Below are positions 25,095 through 35,490 of a stretch of 64,000 bases of DNA, one piece after another. The stretch is from contig CM048554.1 of assembly GCA_026413225.1 (NCBI GenBank), positions 78,112,463 through 78,176,462 of the forward strand, in the 5' to 3' direction. The DNA is from Otis tarda. Its lineage: Eukaryota > Chordata > Aves > Otidiformes > Otididae. Both the position numbers and the translations under genes were made by a program. Position 1 is the stretch's first letter. Each line of letters starts with the position of its first letter. Under the pieces are notes generated by a model that worked only from the letters and a program-made list of their open reading frames with translations, searched no databases and was not told the DNA's origin.

Positions 25095-25282
25095 CTGATC
25101 AGGCACTGGAACAGACTGCCCAAGGAGGTGGTGGAGTCACCATCCCTGGAGGTGTTCAAAGAAAGTCTAGATGTGGCACTTTAGGACATGGTTTAGTAGG
25201 CATCGTAGTGTTAGGATGGTGGTTGGACTAAATGATCTTGGAGGTCTTTTCCAACCATAATGATTCTATGATTCTATGATCT
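25095..25282 (+). mobile_element. CR1 LINE 3' end, sense
   Basis: Contains the CR1 block CACTGGAACAGACTGCCCAA, the GGTTGGACTAAATGATCTTG block, TTTTCCAACC, and the octamer tail ATTCTATGATTCTATGAT at the very end. In frame it still reads as the C-terminal HWNRLP...SPSLEVFK segment of CR1 ORF2. It is 5'-truncated to about 190 bp, moderately diverged and inactive. Confidence 0.95.
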
Positions 25283-25988
25283 AATGGACTGATGAAAGAG
25301 GAGCATCGTGAAGAGATCTCCACTCACTTTCTTAGGCCTTTTGAGGCCTGAGAAAAATCTCAAAATTTGCTTTTGCATTAGCGATGTGCACTTGCTGTCT
25401 CATGGGACAGGGCTGTTGAACTCAAGGCAAAGGTGCGAATTGCTCCCACTGTTGAGGACCATAATTTCATAGGAATCACTCTCTAAGTTACTGCCCACTT
25501 TTCCCTATTTGAGGCATGTGGTAGATGTATATGAAAAATATATTAGATTTTCAGCATGATATAGTTTTAAATAATTCCAGAAGATGGGGCCCCCAAATTG
25601 CTGGCTTTGAAGCAATTGGCTTCATTTGGATGTCTGGATTTACTAGGCCTCCTCAGGTAGTACAGTAACACATGTGCTTATGGGACTACATGATAGGGGA
25701 ATTAGATCACAGAAAAAAACCTGTCCAGCAGCTGGGGCCTGGGGAAGAAAAGTCTTAACGAAAGTGTTCTAGTGTGGGAAAGTATGGGATCAGTGATAAA
25801 CTTTTAGAAATCTCTGTGGTTAATTATGTTTCTGGTGAGTGTGAGGTTAAGAGAGAAGGAAACCCCATTTTGAACAGAAACTGATTTCTCAGGAATTGCT
25901 CTCAAAAGAAACAGTCACAGTGAAGCTGCATTTCCTCTCTTTACGCTTGCATACATTTCTTCTCTTTAGAGTCTCTGATTGTTCAGCT
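25283..25988. other. Unique DNA, no gene seen
   Basis: Nothing recognised. Confidence 0.45.
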
Positions 25989-26095
25989 GAAGAGGGTGGT
26001 AATTGCCCACCCCAGTGATTCAGCATTCTGGGAATTTCCCAAAAGTGGTTTGAGTTGAGCTATGGTTTCTGCCAGCCTTTTCCAGCCTTAAAAAG
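25989..26095 (+). promoter_or_regulatory. Duplicated module, copy A, with NF-kB-like site
   Basis: This about 105-bp segment is related to 27341-27451. The shared order is GTAATTG, CCAGTGA, TCAGC, TCTGGGAATTTCC, AAAAG, then a TTTGCCA or TTCTGCCA block and a TTTTTCC or TTTTCC block. At 26030-26039 it holds GGGAATTTCC, a perfect match to the NF-kB consensus GGGRNNYYCC. This may be a local duplication, two copies of an unlisted old repeat, or a repeated regulatory module. Binding is not shown. Confidence 0.45.
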
Positions 26096-26651
26096 TCCTT
26101 TTCTCCCTAAAATGGGCAAACTTCTTTGCTTTCTTAATTGAAAGACAGAAAGGGTATTTGATTAACACTGGTGATAAACTGTGACTGTCTGATGTACGTA
26201 AATATGATTTTATTAGAGACCTAAAAATGCTACTTTTGTTATATTGCTTTCCTATTATATTTTACTTACTAGTGGCAAATATAGAGGGTATAGTAGTAGG
26301 TTACAAGGTGTTGTATTGTAGCTTCACAGCGAGGAAAATGAAACTTTAACACAGCCAGAATATAAACACAGGAAAGAAAGTAACCCAAGAGTGGAAACTA
26401 ATGAAAAGGAGAGGGTCAGTACAGTCAAAGATGTGTGTGAGTGAATTGTGAACAACTAAATCAGCCAGGCAAAGCACTGCAGTGTTGACCATTCTCTGTT
26501 ACCACCTTCTTAAATACCTTCTTACCTCCTACTTTATTTCTAGTATCCCCAAGCTACTTACTACTGTAATATTTAAATAGTGATTATTTTCCTTTTCTGT
26601 TTAGCTGTTAAAATCTTTCCTCTTCTGCGCTGTGTGTGTACATTAAAACTC
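26096..26651. other. Unique DNA, no gene seen
   Basis: Nothing recognised. Confidence 0.45.
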
Positions 26652-26777
26652 AAGCTAGATAGCAGAAATTGAAAGAGGTTGTAAAACATTTTTCTTTTTT
26701 CCTTTATTTTTAGGAAGCTAGATAGCAGAAATTGAAAGAGGTTGTAAAAAATTTTTCTTTTTTCCTTTATTTTTAGG
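26652..26777 (+). repeat. 63-bp tandem duplication (two units)
   Basis: Unit 1 is 26652-26714 and unit 2 is 26715-26777. They match at every base except one (C to A at about 26688/26751), so the duplication is recent relative to the surrounding decay. Each unit ends in a long pyrimidine tract and ATTTTTAGG, which looks like a vertebrate 3' splice acceptor on the plus strand. The length is a multiple of three, so the minus-strand frame across it shows the same peptide twice; that frame has no other sign of being a gene. Confidence 0.95.
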
Positions 26778-26794
26778 CTTGCTGGATCTCGTGG

Positions 26795-26821
26795 GTGTAC
26801 ATGTGTATGCATGTGTGTGCG
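26795..26821. repeat. Alternating purine-pyrimidine TG/CA run
   Basis: Short TG-rich run just downstream of the tandem duplication with unbroken purine-pyrimidine alternation over 27 bases. Confidence 0.7.
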
Positions 26822-27340
26822 GCTAGCCTCTGGTACAAATTAAAGTAGCCACGCAGAAGGACACAAAAGGCACTTGGCCAGGATGAAGGATCTGTCCCCA
26901 TTGTTTCCTCGGAGTGTTGGATCCGACATCCTTTGACTCATAATATATTTAATTTAATTTAAAAAAATAAATCCTAGCAACCCGGAATTAAAACTATTGT
27001 TGCTGCTAGAAATTGAATGTGTGAGAAACGAGAGAATGGGTGTCTAATGTGTTACGATTACTTTTCAGGATATTATAAGCTTTGCTCCCACTGAACCCAA
27101 TGGGAAAATTCCCAGTGACGTCAGTGACACACAAATGAGTTCATAGCCCTTACTCAGGGTAGGTTCCCATTGCAATCGGTAGGTGTGGATAAGCAGAGAA
27201 AGAAATCCTGTTGGAATGAAAAAAAAAAAAAAACCCCTTTCAAAGACTATCATCAGTGTGAGCAATCTCAGTAAAGTTCTGTGAAAACTGTGTTCTATTA
27301 CGTTTCCTGTAAAACAATGTGCTTTGAGGGGGAGGGGAAA
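26822..27340. other. Unique DNA with an A14 run, no gene seen
   Basis: Apart from a poly-A run at about 27220-27233 and a G-rich cluster starting at 27328, nothing is recognised. Confidence 0.45.
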
Positions 27341-27451
27341 GAAGCAGGGGGGGCGTAATTGTCATTCCAGTGAATCAGCTACTCTGGGAATTTCCAAAAG
27401 GTGCGGTTAGCTCAGAATACTGTGGTGTTTGCCACATTTTTCCTTCCTAAG
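27341..27451 (+). promoter_or_regulatory. Duplicated module, copy B, with NF-kB-like site
   Basis: Second copy of the module at 25989-26095, about 1.36 kb downstream and in the same orientation. The GGGAATTTCC site is unchanged (27386-27395) while flanking bases have diverged, including an A/T change and short indels. A G-rich cluster with quadruplex potential (27328-27353) overlaps its left end and has only a shorter counterpart in copy A. Confidence 0.45.
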
Positions 27452-28337
27452 GCTAATCTTTGTAATTCAAATTAATTTGCAACCATTTAGTTTTGAATCT
27501 AGAGTTAATATAGTTGATTAAGCCCTATTATTCGTAAATCCACCGAAGGCACAGGCAATGGCAACAACTATAGAAAAAGTCTAGGTATTAAGTGGAACCC
27601 ATTTATTACAAATTCTGAGATTTGCCAGACAGTTCAACACTCCAAATTTATCTGGCAAGAAAATTAGACTATCCAGATCACGGCTAGGAGATGAAGCCAG
27701 CACATCTGCAATGTGAAAGTGCCACCAGGCAGCAGGGAGAACACAGAAAAGGGACTGATCAGACGAGTCCCTGCAGCGAATACCAGTTAGGAAAGGAGAA
27801 TTTAGGGAACCAGTCACATGGAAGGCATGCAAACAGCAACCCCAAATAGCCAGAGATTGCAGTGGCTTGTGCACCTCCCAAGTGGGAAAGATTCATACAG
27901 AAAATGGCAGTATTTTTCTTTCTACTGTGAATGTCTAACTTTTAAGAAAGTAATTATCTTCAGAAGTGTAGCAGGAGCAATATCTTAACTATTATCCACA
28001 TATACTTGACTAAGAAACAACTATTGTTAGTGTCCAAGAAACATGGCAAATTCTTCCCAGCTGTATTATTGTATTATAATAATTTTCCATTACAGAGGTG
28101 ACTGTTGCTCCAGGGCTGGGTATGTCAAGTAGCCAAGATGTGACTCTCCAGGCTCTGCCATGCACAATGCTAAGCACCTCATGCATGATGCTGACGTCTC
28201 TCTATGTTTATAGACTTCCCTGGGAGTTGAAGGCACTCAATACTGCCTGGGAGGAAGAGATCTGTGTGTGGCAGAAAATGTTAGCATATTAGGAAAGTAA
28301 ATGGAGATGATTTAATGATGAGACTACTGCTTCTCAT
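27452..28337. other. Unique DNA, no gene seen
   Basis: Nothing recognised. Confidence 0.45.
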
Positions 28338-28496
28338 GCTGACCGGCATTGTTTCATTGTTTCCCTGTGTTCCCTCATCAGTCGGCATCTATCTTGTGCC
28401 CCATGGTGAGCATGGACCGCAAGCTCTCTGGGGCAGCCACTGAGCTTCGGCGTGGTGGTCGTTCGGAGCAATAGCCAGGTGCCTCAATCACAGCAA
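28338..28496 (+). mobile_element. Old amniote SINE-like fragment, sense
   Basis: The order TTGTTTCCCTGTGTTCCCTC, a GGCATCTATCTTGTG block, GACCGCAAGCTCTCTGGGGC and then a decayed block near CGTTCGGAGCAATAGCCAGG follows the sense strand of the same ancient repeat family as 20540-20755 ('attgtaagctctttggggcaggga'). A 24-codon ATG frame inside it (from 28403) is therefore not a gene. Confidence 0.55.
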
Positions 28497-29295
28497 CCGC
28501 AAGCGCCTGCACTCCCGCAACGGCTGCTTCCTTCCTCCGTGCGATTGCTCAGCCTGCTCACATCTGTCAAGCCTTTTGTAAAAGCTGTGTTGCTAGCAAG
28601 GGTTGTTTTGGGGCTGTTGGGTTTTTTTGGGGTTTTTTTTTTTTGTTGTTTTTTAATTGTTTTGAAGGCTCTTTTTAGTTAAAAAGTGTTTGCCACCACG
28701 GTTAAGACATGGACTGGATTAAAGTTCAAAACCAGCTCACGTCAGCAAGTGGATGGAAATTGTTACCATCTGACAGCTGGTGGCCTGGAAGGAAAATGTA
28801 AAAGTCACTGCATGAAGGATTGGTTCAGGGCAGTGCCACAAGAAGTGACACGGCTTTGTTTTATATCCTGGGAGTGCAGCTCTCTGCTCTGCCTGAGTTG
28901 TGCTCAGGGGAAGCAGGCATGGAGACCAGCAAAACTCGGTGCACCTCTCTGGCTGCAGTGGCCAGGCCTTACAATGTATTAAACCTCTGCAGGAGAAGCT
29001 GTATTTTGTGCCACTGGTGACGTGTGGCATGACAGCAGGGTGGCAGGCCTGGTTCAGGTCACCAAGACTTATCTGCTGCCTTTCAACCCCTTAAGTCCTC
29101 CTTCTAGCCCTTGTCTCATGAACTTCAACCAGCAAACAACTGAAATAAAGAGAAAAAGTATTTTCTTTTCATCTCTGACTGCTTTATTAATGGGCCAGTT
29201 TTATTATTTGATATAAGAACACCCTAGAAATGCTAACTGCCAGAATGTCTCATACTAATTATTGTGCATTTAAACACCAGTTAAACTCCATTACA
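28497..29295. other. Unique DNA with a T/G-rich patch, no gene seen
   Basis: 28618-28662 is T-rich with G interruptions. The overlapping frames at 28686-29094 lie on both strands and show no domain. Confidence 0.45.
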
Positions 29296-29445
29296 AAGTG
29301 CATGGTATAGATAAGACAGACCAGACAAAGGGTGCAGAACTAACTGACCCACCTGAGGTCACCCAGGGAATAAATGACAACACTAGGAATGGCACTGAGA
29401 TTGCAGATTGCACATCGCAGATGCATGTCTTTTGGTCCCAGCGAT
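29296..29445 (-). mobile_element. Old SINE-like fragment, antisense
   Basis: Blocks AGATAAGACAGACCAGACAA, CTGAGGTCACCCAGGGAATA and AACACTAGGAATGGCACTGA match the antisense order of an ancient amniote SINE (the 'aaggtcacacagcaagtcagtggcagagctgggaatagaa' type). Strongly diverged. The family name is left open. Confidence 0.55.
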
Positions 29446-29481
29446 GCCAGCTAAAGAAATTATTGCCTTGAACCTCTGATG

Positions 29482-30411
29482 TGCCAGAGGGTCATGCTGC
29501 CATCCAGAGGGACTCCAACGGGCTGGAGAAATGGGCTGACAGGAACCTCATCAAGTCCAACAAGGGGAAGTCCAAAGTCCTGCACCTGGGGAGGAACAAC
29601 CCAGGTTATTCCCATGCACTGGTGCATGGGAGCTGACTAGCTAGAAAACAGCTTTGCAGAGGAGGACCTGAAGGTCTGGGTGGACACCAAGTTGAACATG
29701 AGCCAGCAATGTCACATCGCAAAAAAAAGAAGACAAACTGTGTCCCAGGCTGCATTAGGAGAAGGATTGCTGGCGGGTCGAGGGAGGTGATCCTTACCCT
29801 CCATTCAGCACTGCTGAGGCTGCACCCAGAGCACTGTCTCCAGTTCTGGGATCCTCAGTAAAAGAGAGGTGTGGGCATACTAGAGAGAGGCCAGCAAAGG
29901 GCCACTAAGATGATAAAGGGTCTGATGTAAGAAATGGCAAAGGCTCAAACAACACATCTTTGTCACTGCTAAAGACATCTCTAAACAAAAGTGAAGACCA
30001 GAGCAGCTCTTCTATAAGGAAGGACTGAGAGAGCTGGGACTGTTCAGCCTGGAGAAGAGAAGGCTCAGGGGGATGTCATCAATGTTATAAATATCTGAAG
30101 GGAGGGCACAAAGAGGATGGGATAAGGCTTTTATCAGTCACAGGACCAGAGGCAACGAGCACAAACTGAAACACAAGAGGTTCTGTCTGAACATCAGGGA
30201 ACACTTTTTTATTGTCAGGTTGACTGGGTGCTGCACCAGGTTGCCCAGAGGTGTTGTGGAGTCTCCCTCCTTGGCAATATTCAAAAGCCATCTGGACATT
30301 GTCCTGGGCAACCTTGCTCTATGTGGCCCTACTTGAGCAAGCGGTTGGACCAGATGACCTCCAGAGGTGCCTTCCAACCTCAGCCATGCTGTCATTCTTT
30401 GTTTCTGTGAA
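29482..30411 (+). mobile_element. CR1 LINE 3' part, sense, with internal insertion
   Basis: About 930 bp of CR1 in sense orientation. It runs from a block matching the ORF2 C-terminal half (GGTCATGCTGCCATCCAGAG, then GTCCTGCACCTGGGGAGGAA), through GCTGGGACTGTTCAGCCTGG and the GTTGCCCAGAGGTGTTGTGG block, to the CCAGATGACCTCCAGAGGTG and TTCTGTGA tail. It is frame-shifted throughout and inactive. Compared with the antisense copy next door, about 76 bases (29925-30000) are extra, splitting the AAGATGAT...CTCTTCTATAAGG block. Its tail faces the tail of the next CR1. Confidence 0.95.
29925..30000. other. About 76-bp insertion inside the CR1 copy
   Basis: Relative to the same part of the CR1 at 30512-31297 this DNA is extra. 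It is AT-rich and does not resemble CR1 or any repeat I know. Exact ends are uncertain by a few bases. Confidence 0.55.
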
Positions 30412-30511
30412 CCTATACCTAGAAGCTATGTGGCACCTTTCACCTTGCCAGCATATATTACTGCCTTCCCAAAATGTACAATAGCTGCAGATGTGAAGAC
30501 CTCCCAATGAA
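30412..30511. other. 100-bp spacer between two facing CR1 tails
   Basis: Unique DNA separating the 3' ends of the two CR1 copies. Nothing else is seen. Confidence 0.6.
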
Positions 30512-31297
30512 TCATAGAATGGTTAGGGCTGGAAGGGACCTTTAAAAGTCATCTAGTCCAACCCCCCTGCAAGGAGCAGGGACATCTTCAACTAGATCAC
30601 GTTGCGCAGAGCCTCACCCAACCTGGTCTTGAACGTCTCCAGGGATGGGGCATCCACCACCTCTCTGGGCAACCTGTTCCAGTGTTCTACCACCCTCTTT
30701 GTAAAAAATGTTTTCCTTATGTCTAATCTAATCTGCCCTCTCTTAGTTTAAAACCATTACCCCTTGTCCTATCGCTACAGGCCCTGCTAGAAAGTTTCTC
30801 CCCGTCTTTCCTGTAGGCCCCATTTAGGTACTAAAAGGCTGCAATAAGGTCTCCCCAGAGCCTTCTCTTCCTCACACTGAACAGCCCCAACTCTTTCAGC
30901 CTGTCCTCATAGGAAAGGTGCTCCAGCCCTCTGATCATCTTTGTGGCCCTCCTTTGGACCCACCCCAGCTGGTCCATGCCTTTTCTGTGCTGAGGGCTCC
31001 AGGGCTGGACACAGTACTCCAGGTGGGATCTCACCAGGGCGGACTAGAATCGCCTCCCTTGACCTCCTGGCCACACTTCTTTTGACCCAGCCCAGGATGC
31101 AGTTGGTCTTCTAGGCTGCAAGCGCACACTGGCAGCTCACATCCAGCTTTTCATCCACCAGTTCCCCCAAGTCTTTCTCAGCAGAGCTGCTCCCAATTCC
31201 TTCATCCCCCAGCCTGTATTGGTATCAAGAGTTGCCTCAACCCAGGTGCAGGACCTTGCACTTGGTCTTATTGAACCTCATGAGGTCCACATGGTCA
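30512..31297 (-). mobile_element. CR1 LINE 3' part, antisense, well preserved
   Basis: The plus strand starts ATCATAGAATGGTTAGGGCT and GGAAGGGACCTTTAAAAGTC, the reverse complement of the CR1 3' end. It continues through GGGCAACCTGTTCCAGTGTT, CCATTACCCCTTGTCCTATC, GAGCCTTCTCTTCCTCACAC, CTGATCATCTTTGTGGCCCT and GTGCTGAGGGCTCCAGGGCT to a block around CAGGACCTTGCACTTGGTCT. It is 5'-truncated at about 31297. It is the best-preserved CR1 here, so probably the youngest. The variant around CTGCCCTCTCTTAGTTTAAA is typical of CR1 subfamilies common in neoavian birds, which is the basis of my host guess. Confidence 0.97.
30831..31034 (-). pseudogene. Remnant of CR1 ORF2 (reverse transcriptase C-terminus)
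   Basis: A 67-codon frame on the minus strand inside the preceding CR1. It reads a segment of the CR1 ORF2 C-terminal region: a Leu-Glu-Tyr-Cys-Val-Gln motif, then a Gln-Arg-Arg-Ala-Thr-Lys motif, then a Glu-Leu-Gly-Leu-Phe-Ser motif and Arg-Arg-Leu-x-Gly-Asp-Leu-Ile. In a full element this follows the polymerase domain and the complete ORF2 drives target-primed reverse transcription of the element's RNA. Here the endonuclease and polymerase domains are absent through 5' truncation. A short deletion near 31050 breaks the frame upstream, and a stop after the Ala-Ala-Phe triplet ends it early. It is a fossil with no expected product. Confidence 0.9.
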
Positions 31298-34200
31298 AAT
31301 ATGAATTATGAATATGAATCACAGTGAGCTGTGTTACCTTAAACAGCACTTTTTTTTGTTGATCTACGTTATTTTCAATGAAACAATTTAAGGAATGAAC
31401 ATAAGAACATTTGAAGAGGCTGACAGAACAAGAAGTGACTTCTGGAGGGAGGATGGTGGCCAGCAGCCAGAACTCGGCTGGATTCAGTTACCTGTTATCT
31501 CTGTAACCAGTGCAGTTGCATTAGAAAGGCATATATGGGCTCAGTGCACTCACCTCTGAGCTGCTGTGTTAAACAAGTGCTAGGAAATGGAAGCCAGAAG
31601 AATGAGAGGGCCAGAAAAATGAGAGGGCCAACAAACTGCTGAAAAACTCAAGAACTTTCCAAGTGAGCTAAGGAAAACAAACTTTAAGGCAATAATCTGT
31701 AGTGACAGCATTTATTCCTGAATTAAAATATTTCGGGATGAAAGGGGTCAAATAAATCATTGCCTGTGGCTTCCTTACTGCAGAGGATGTGTTGAAATGT
31801 TCAAGAGTGAAGGTACAGGCAGCTTGCTTACATAATTAGGCAGATTACATAAAGTTAGAAAGCACACCCATGTAATTCAGGAGGAAATACGTTTTCTTAG
31901 AGGAAAATAGATGAATATGATAACCGAGAAAAGCACTTCATCCCTCATGAACTCCAAAATGAAGTTCTTTGGAATCCAGATCACCTTTTAATGATGAAAT
32001 AAGAAATACCATAAACTACTGGATCCCATAGACTATTGGATCTGGTAACTGGCACATAGGGCCACTGTTTTATCATTGTTGTCCATGTTCTGTCCACAAA
32101 TGTCTACAGGGTGCATGTTTACATAAGTCATACTTGCCTTGAGTAAAGTAATCCCTGATTTTTGTGTGTGACCCACTCTTACAGAGGTTTCCATTCTGCA
32201 TTGTTTACATATTTTGGGATACTCAATATTTCAAAAGGCAGATCTCAGAATCTTAATCCTAAAGCCAACATAGCTTGTTGTGAGGTTTTTCTAATGAGAT
32301 GAACAAAAATATCTGGTATCTCTCCCTTTGGATTTTAAATAATAAATTAATAATAAATACATATTAACTTATTCTCCTTGTGCTGCCTTACCTTCTGCAA
32401 AATCTAATGTGTTGTTTCCAGATTTGTGTCAGTGTCAATCAGTAACACCAAATAGGCAAGGCAGGTTTGTTGTCCAAAAAAAGAAAAAAAGAGAAGACAA
32501 GACTGAACTCATAGCAGAAACCAAAAACGAAAGCACATAATTTCTTCTCTGCGTATGATTTACTTTGTGGTGACTGAAGGTCATTGCTACCTGTAGGCTG
32601 CCTGCTGTTTTAATTCCATTTCTTGATGGGAAAAAAGTCTTTAAAAGTCATTATTAAACTTAGTAGTTATCTGTGTCTCCAGAAAGGCTGGAAAATGGGC
32701 ACCAAAAAATGTGAGGTTTTTTTCTCTTGGACAGATATAAAACATCCCAGATATGGAAAAGGAGTCTTTCCCTCTGCTGTACCTTCTTTATATGTAAAGC
32801 AGGAGTCGGCACCTTTGAACACTCATAAATGCACCAAGGATGATATTTTAAAATAAGAAAATATTTGAGTGTGACCTGCTAGGTATGTTTCTAGTCTAGA
32901 GGTGTAGTGAACACAGAATGCAAAAATCCATTGTTTTTTCTTGTTATTCTTATATTTACTAGGGTAGAGCCCAGGGGTAGTGATGCCTTGGCAGCTGGTG
33001 CAAAGCAGTGCCTGTGAGTACATAACAATTGCGCTTCATGATATTCTAAAATAGTACTGCAGGGTTCTTGTCTACTAAGGCTCTGAGGTCAGCTAGAGTG
33101 CAAGGCCACAATCAGTTCTCTTTGAAAACACGGAGTAAGTAAGGGGAGAAAAAAATTATGTTGCTATCCCTCCTCTTTTACCCCATAGTTTGTTGTTGAG
33201 GACAATCTCTCCGGAAGAACGATTTAGGTGGTGAAATCTCATCTCTTTGAGGACCTAAATGCACACTAGCTACCATGTAAACAGCCCTAAACATGAGAGT
33301 ACTGGGACAGGTGGGTGACAGAGAAGTCTTCAATTTCATTTTATGGAAGATGTTTCTTGAAGTAAGTGTTCCTTGAGCAAGAGGTGGATAAAGCACACCT
33401 CCATTACCCAGTGCACTCACGTGCAAAATGAGAGGCCTTAGCTTCATTCTTTGTTCCAATGATGTCTTACCATTGTATAAGGTGTGATGAGCAGAACAGG
33501 CATAGAGGCCACCTTCCCATACCAAATGTCCCACCTCCAGGCTAGGGAGTTATACTCATGTGTTTATTCTCTCTCCTTTTCTCCCCCTTTTACAGACTCA
33601 AAGTTTGGGAAAGGTTGAGGATCTTTGCTAAAGATAAGGAAGCTCAGAGGCATCAACAGCTGGGAACATTCATGGGAAGGCACCCACTTGAATTTCCTTA
33701 GAAGACTTACTCTAACCTTCTCTTACATCATTGCTCACTCATCACTAGACATAGTGGGGGGGAAGGCATAACCCTTCTTCTGTTGGCCTCATTTTGAGTG
33801 GTGAGTGATATTTCAGGTGTTTTCTAAAAGGCTGCTGCGTTGAGGATCTCAGAAGACAATCTTTGCCTGTCAATACCAAGAAAGCATAACAGATAAGCTC
33901 AGGGCTGTTACCGCTGAGTACATGCGTATCTGGAGGAATTCATTGCTGAAAACCTAGGGTTTTGGAAGGCCTTCAGGATTAGGTGATGACTTACCAAGGG
34001 TGTTGGAGGTTGGCAATTTTAGTCTCAGGTTTTTAAAGCCAAATTTGATATAAAAATGCCCTTTCTCTTGTGGATTTAGCCTTCAGCTCTTCAGATTGGT
34101 TCAAAAGCCTCACCCAATGCATTCACATTGCTGAGATTTCTTTTTGTGTTTATTTCTATTTTTATAAAGAGGATGTGAAATGTACATACAGGATGATAGT

Positions 34201-35364
34201 ATTAATTTTCTTTCTGATTTTTAAAAAATGATGAAGACAACTTCATAAATGATGAAGATAAAATAATAGAGTGTCACTAATGTTATTAATTACAGTGAAT
34301 GCCACAGGAGGATCCCCCGTGCAGAGTTCATTTTCTTTTGTTGTTAAATGAGTCTCAATGCTCATTATTGTTAAACTGCGGGAATAGACATGGATTGCTC
34401 ACAAAACAGGCAGTCTGCACTTTCTGCATAGTAGTGTTGCCCCTTTTTATAAGTCCTTGACCTCACCTAATTCTGCTCTGTTCCGCCACTTGAAAACTGC
34501 AGAAGACCTTAACTAACTCTTTACAGAGCTTTTGATATGTGCAACTGTTAGGGGCCGCAGAAGTGCAAACAATGATGTTGCTATTGTTGTCACAGAGGTG
34601 GTAAATGTTAACCACAGTCCAAATTAATATTTTAATTCTTCTTTGGAAGCAATTTGCCATACTCTTTCAAAGAAAACATCATCTTTTCTAAGTATTTAAT
34701 TTCTATTATTCCTGGTCAGGCTGGAAATTCTTCAGTGGGGAACACTGTTTGCTTCATAAAGCCAAAAGACCAGTCACTTTAAGGGGCATTTTCTAATGCC
34801 CTTGACTATACAGTGGAGACAAGAGATACCCTTCAGCAAAGCCACAATTCCCCTCCCTACATGTCTGTCTTTACCAGTCACTTCCACGTTTAGTGCTCTC
34901 AGAGAATGGGTGTGAAGTGCTCATGTCAAGCACCACCACTGGAATCTCCACGCAAACACAAGCACTACCTGGGCACCCGCACACAGTCCCAGAAACAAAC
35001 AGGTACCAAAAACATCAGTGCCTCAGCAATACAGTACTGCACGTTTTATGGAGCTCTGTTGCTATGGACCTGCTATTAGTGCACAGCTGTTACACCCTTT
35101 ATGTCCTCCCTAAGCACTTGTATATCCTAATAACTTTTGTGGGGCTTTCTCTTTAAAGGCAATTATGGATACTCTAAGTAGAAGTTTATCCACTGTAATG
35201 TTCCTAATATTTATTTAACCAAATAATTTCACTGCAAATACTGAAAACTGTTACTTGGGCTCTACACTTGAGCATGACTTCATTTGTCAGTAGACAACTC
35301 TTCTGCCTCCTCCTCCTTTTTTTCTGTGCTGAACATAGAACATAGTCCTTGTATATTTATATTT
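31298..35364. other. Unique AT-rich DNA, no gene seen
   Basis: About 4 kb without recognisable exon, RNA gene or repeat. Frames are short and mutually overlapping. A near-repeat AATGAGAGGGCCAGAAAAATGAGAGGGCC occurs at 31599-31629 (about 16-base period). Confidence 0.5.
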
Positions 35365-35490
35365 GCTAATCTTCTCTGAATCCTTTCCAATTAGCCTGCA
35401 CATATTTTGTTCAAATGTGGTGCCCAGAGCAAAATCCAATGCCCTACATGAAGCTAGCCTACTGTATCATCTAGATACTGCTAAATGTTG
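35365..35490 (-). mobile_element. Very old L3/CR1-like scrap, antisense
   Basis: The segment around CTGAATCCTTTCCAATTAGC and AAATGTGGTGCCCAGAGCAA keeps the order of the antisense L3/CR1 block that reads 'ctggactctttccaa...tgtggtgcccagaactggacac'. Weak, so the call is tentative. Confidence 0.45.

Noticed and set aside
24846..25184. 112-codon frame ending in a plausible amphipathic peptide
   Set aside because: Its C-terminal part is CR1 ORF2 sequence within the CR1 copy and the upstream part shows nothing gene-like.
26573..26812. 79-codon minus-strand frame with a repeated peptide
   Set aside because: The repetition comes from the 63-bp tandem duplication. The frame has no other coding sign.
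28403..28474. ATG-started short frame in a CpG-containing segment, looking like a first exon
   Set aside because: The DNA matches the order of an ancient SINE-type repeat, so the frame is not a gene.
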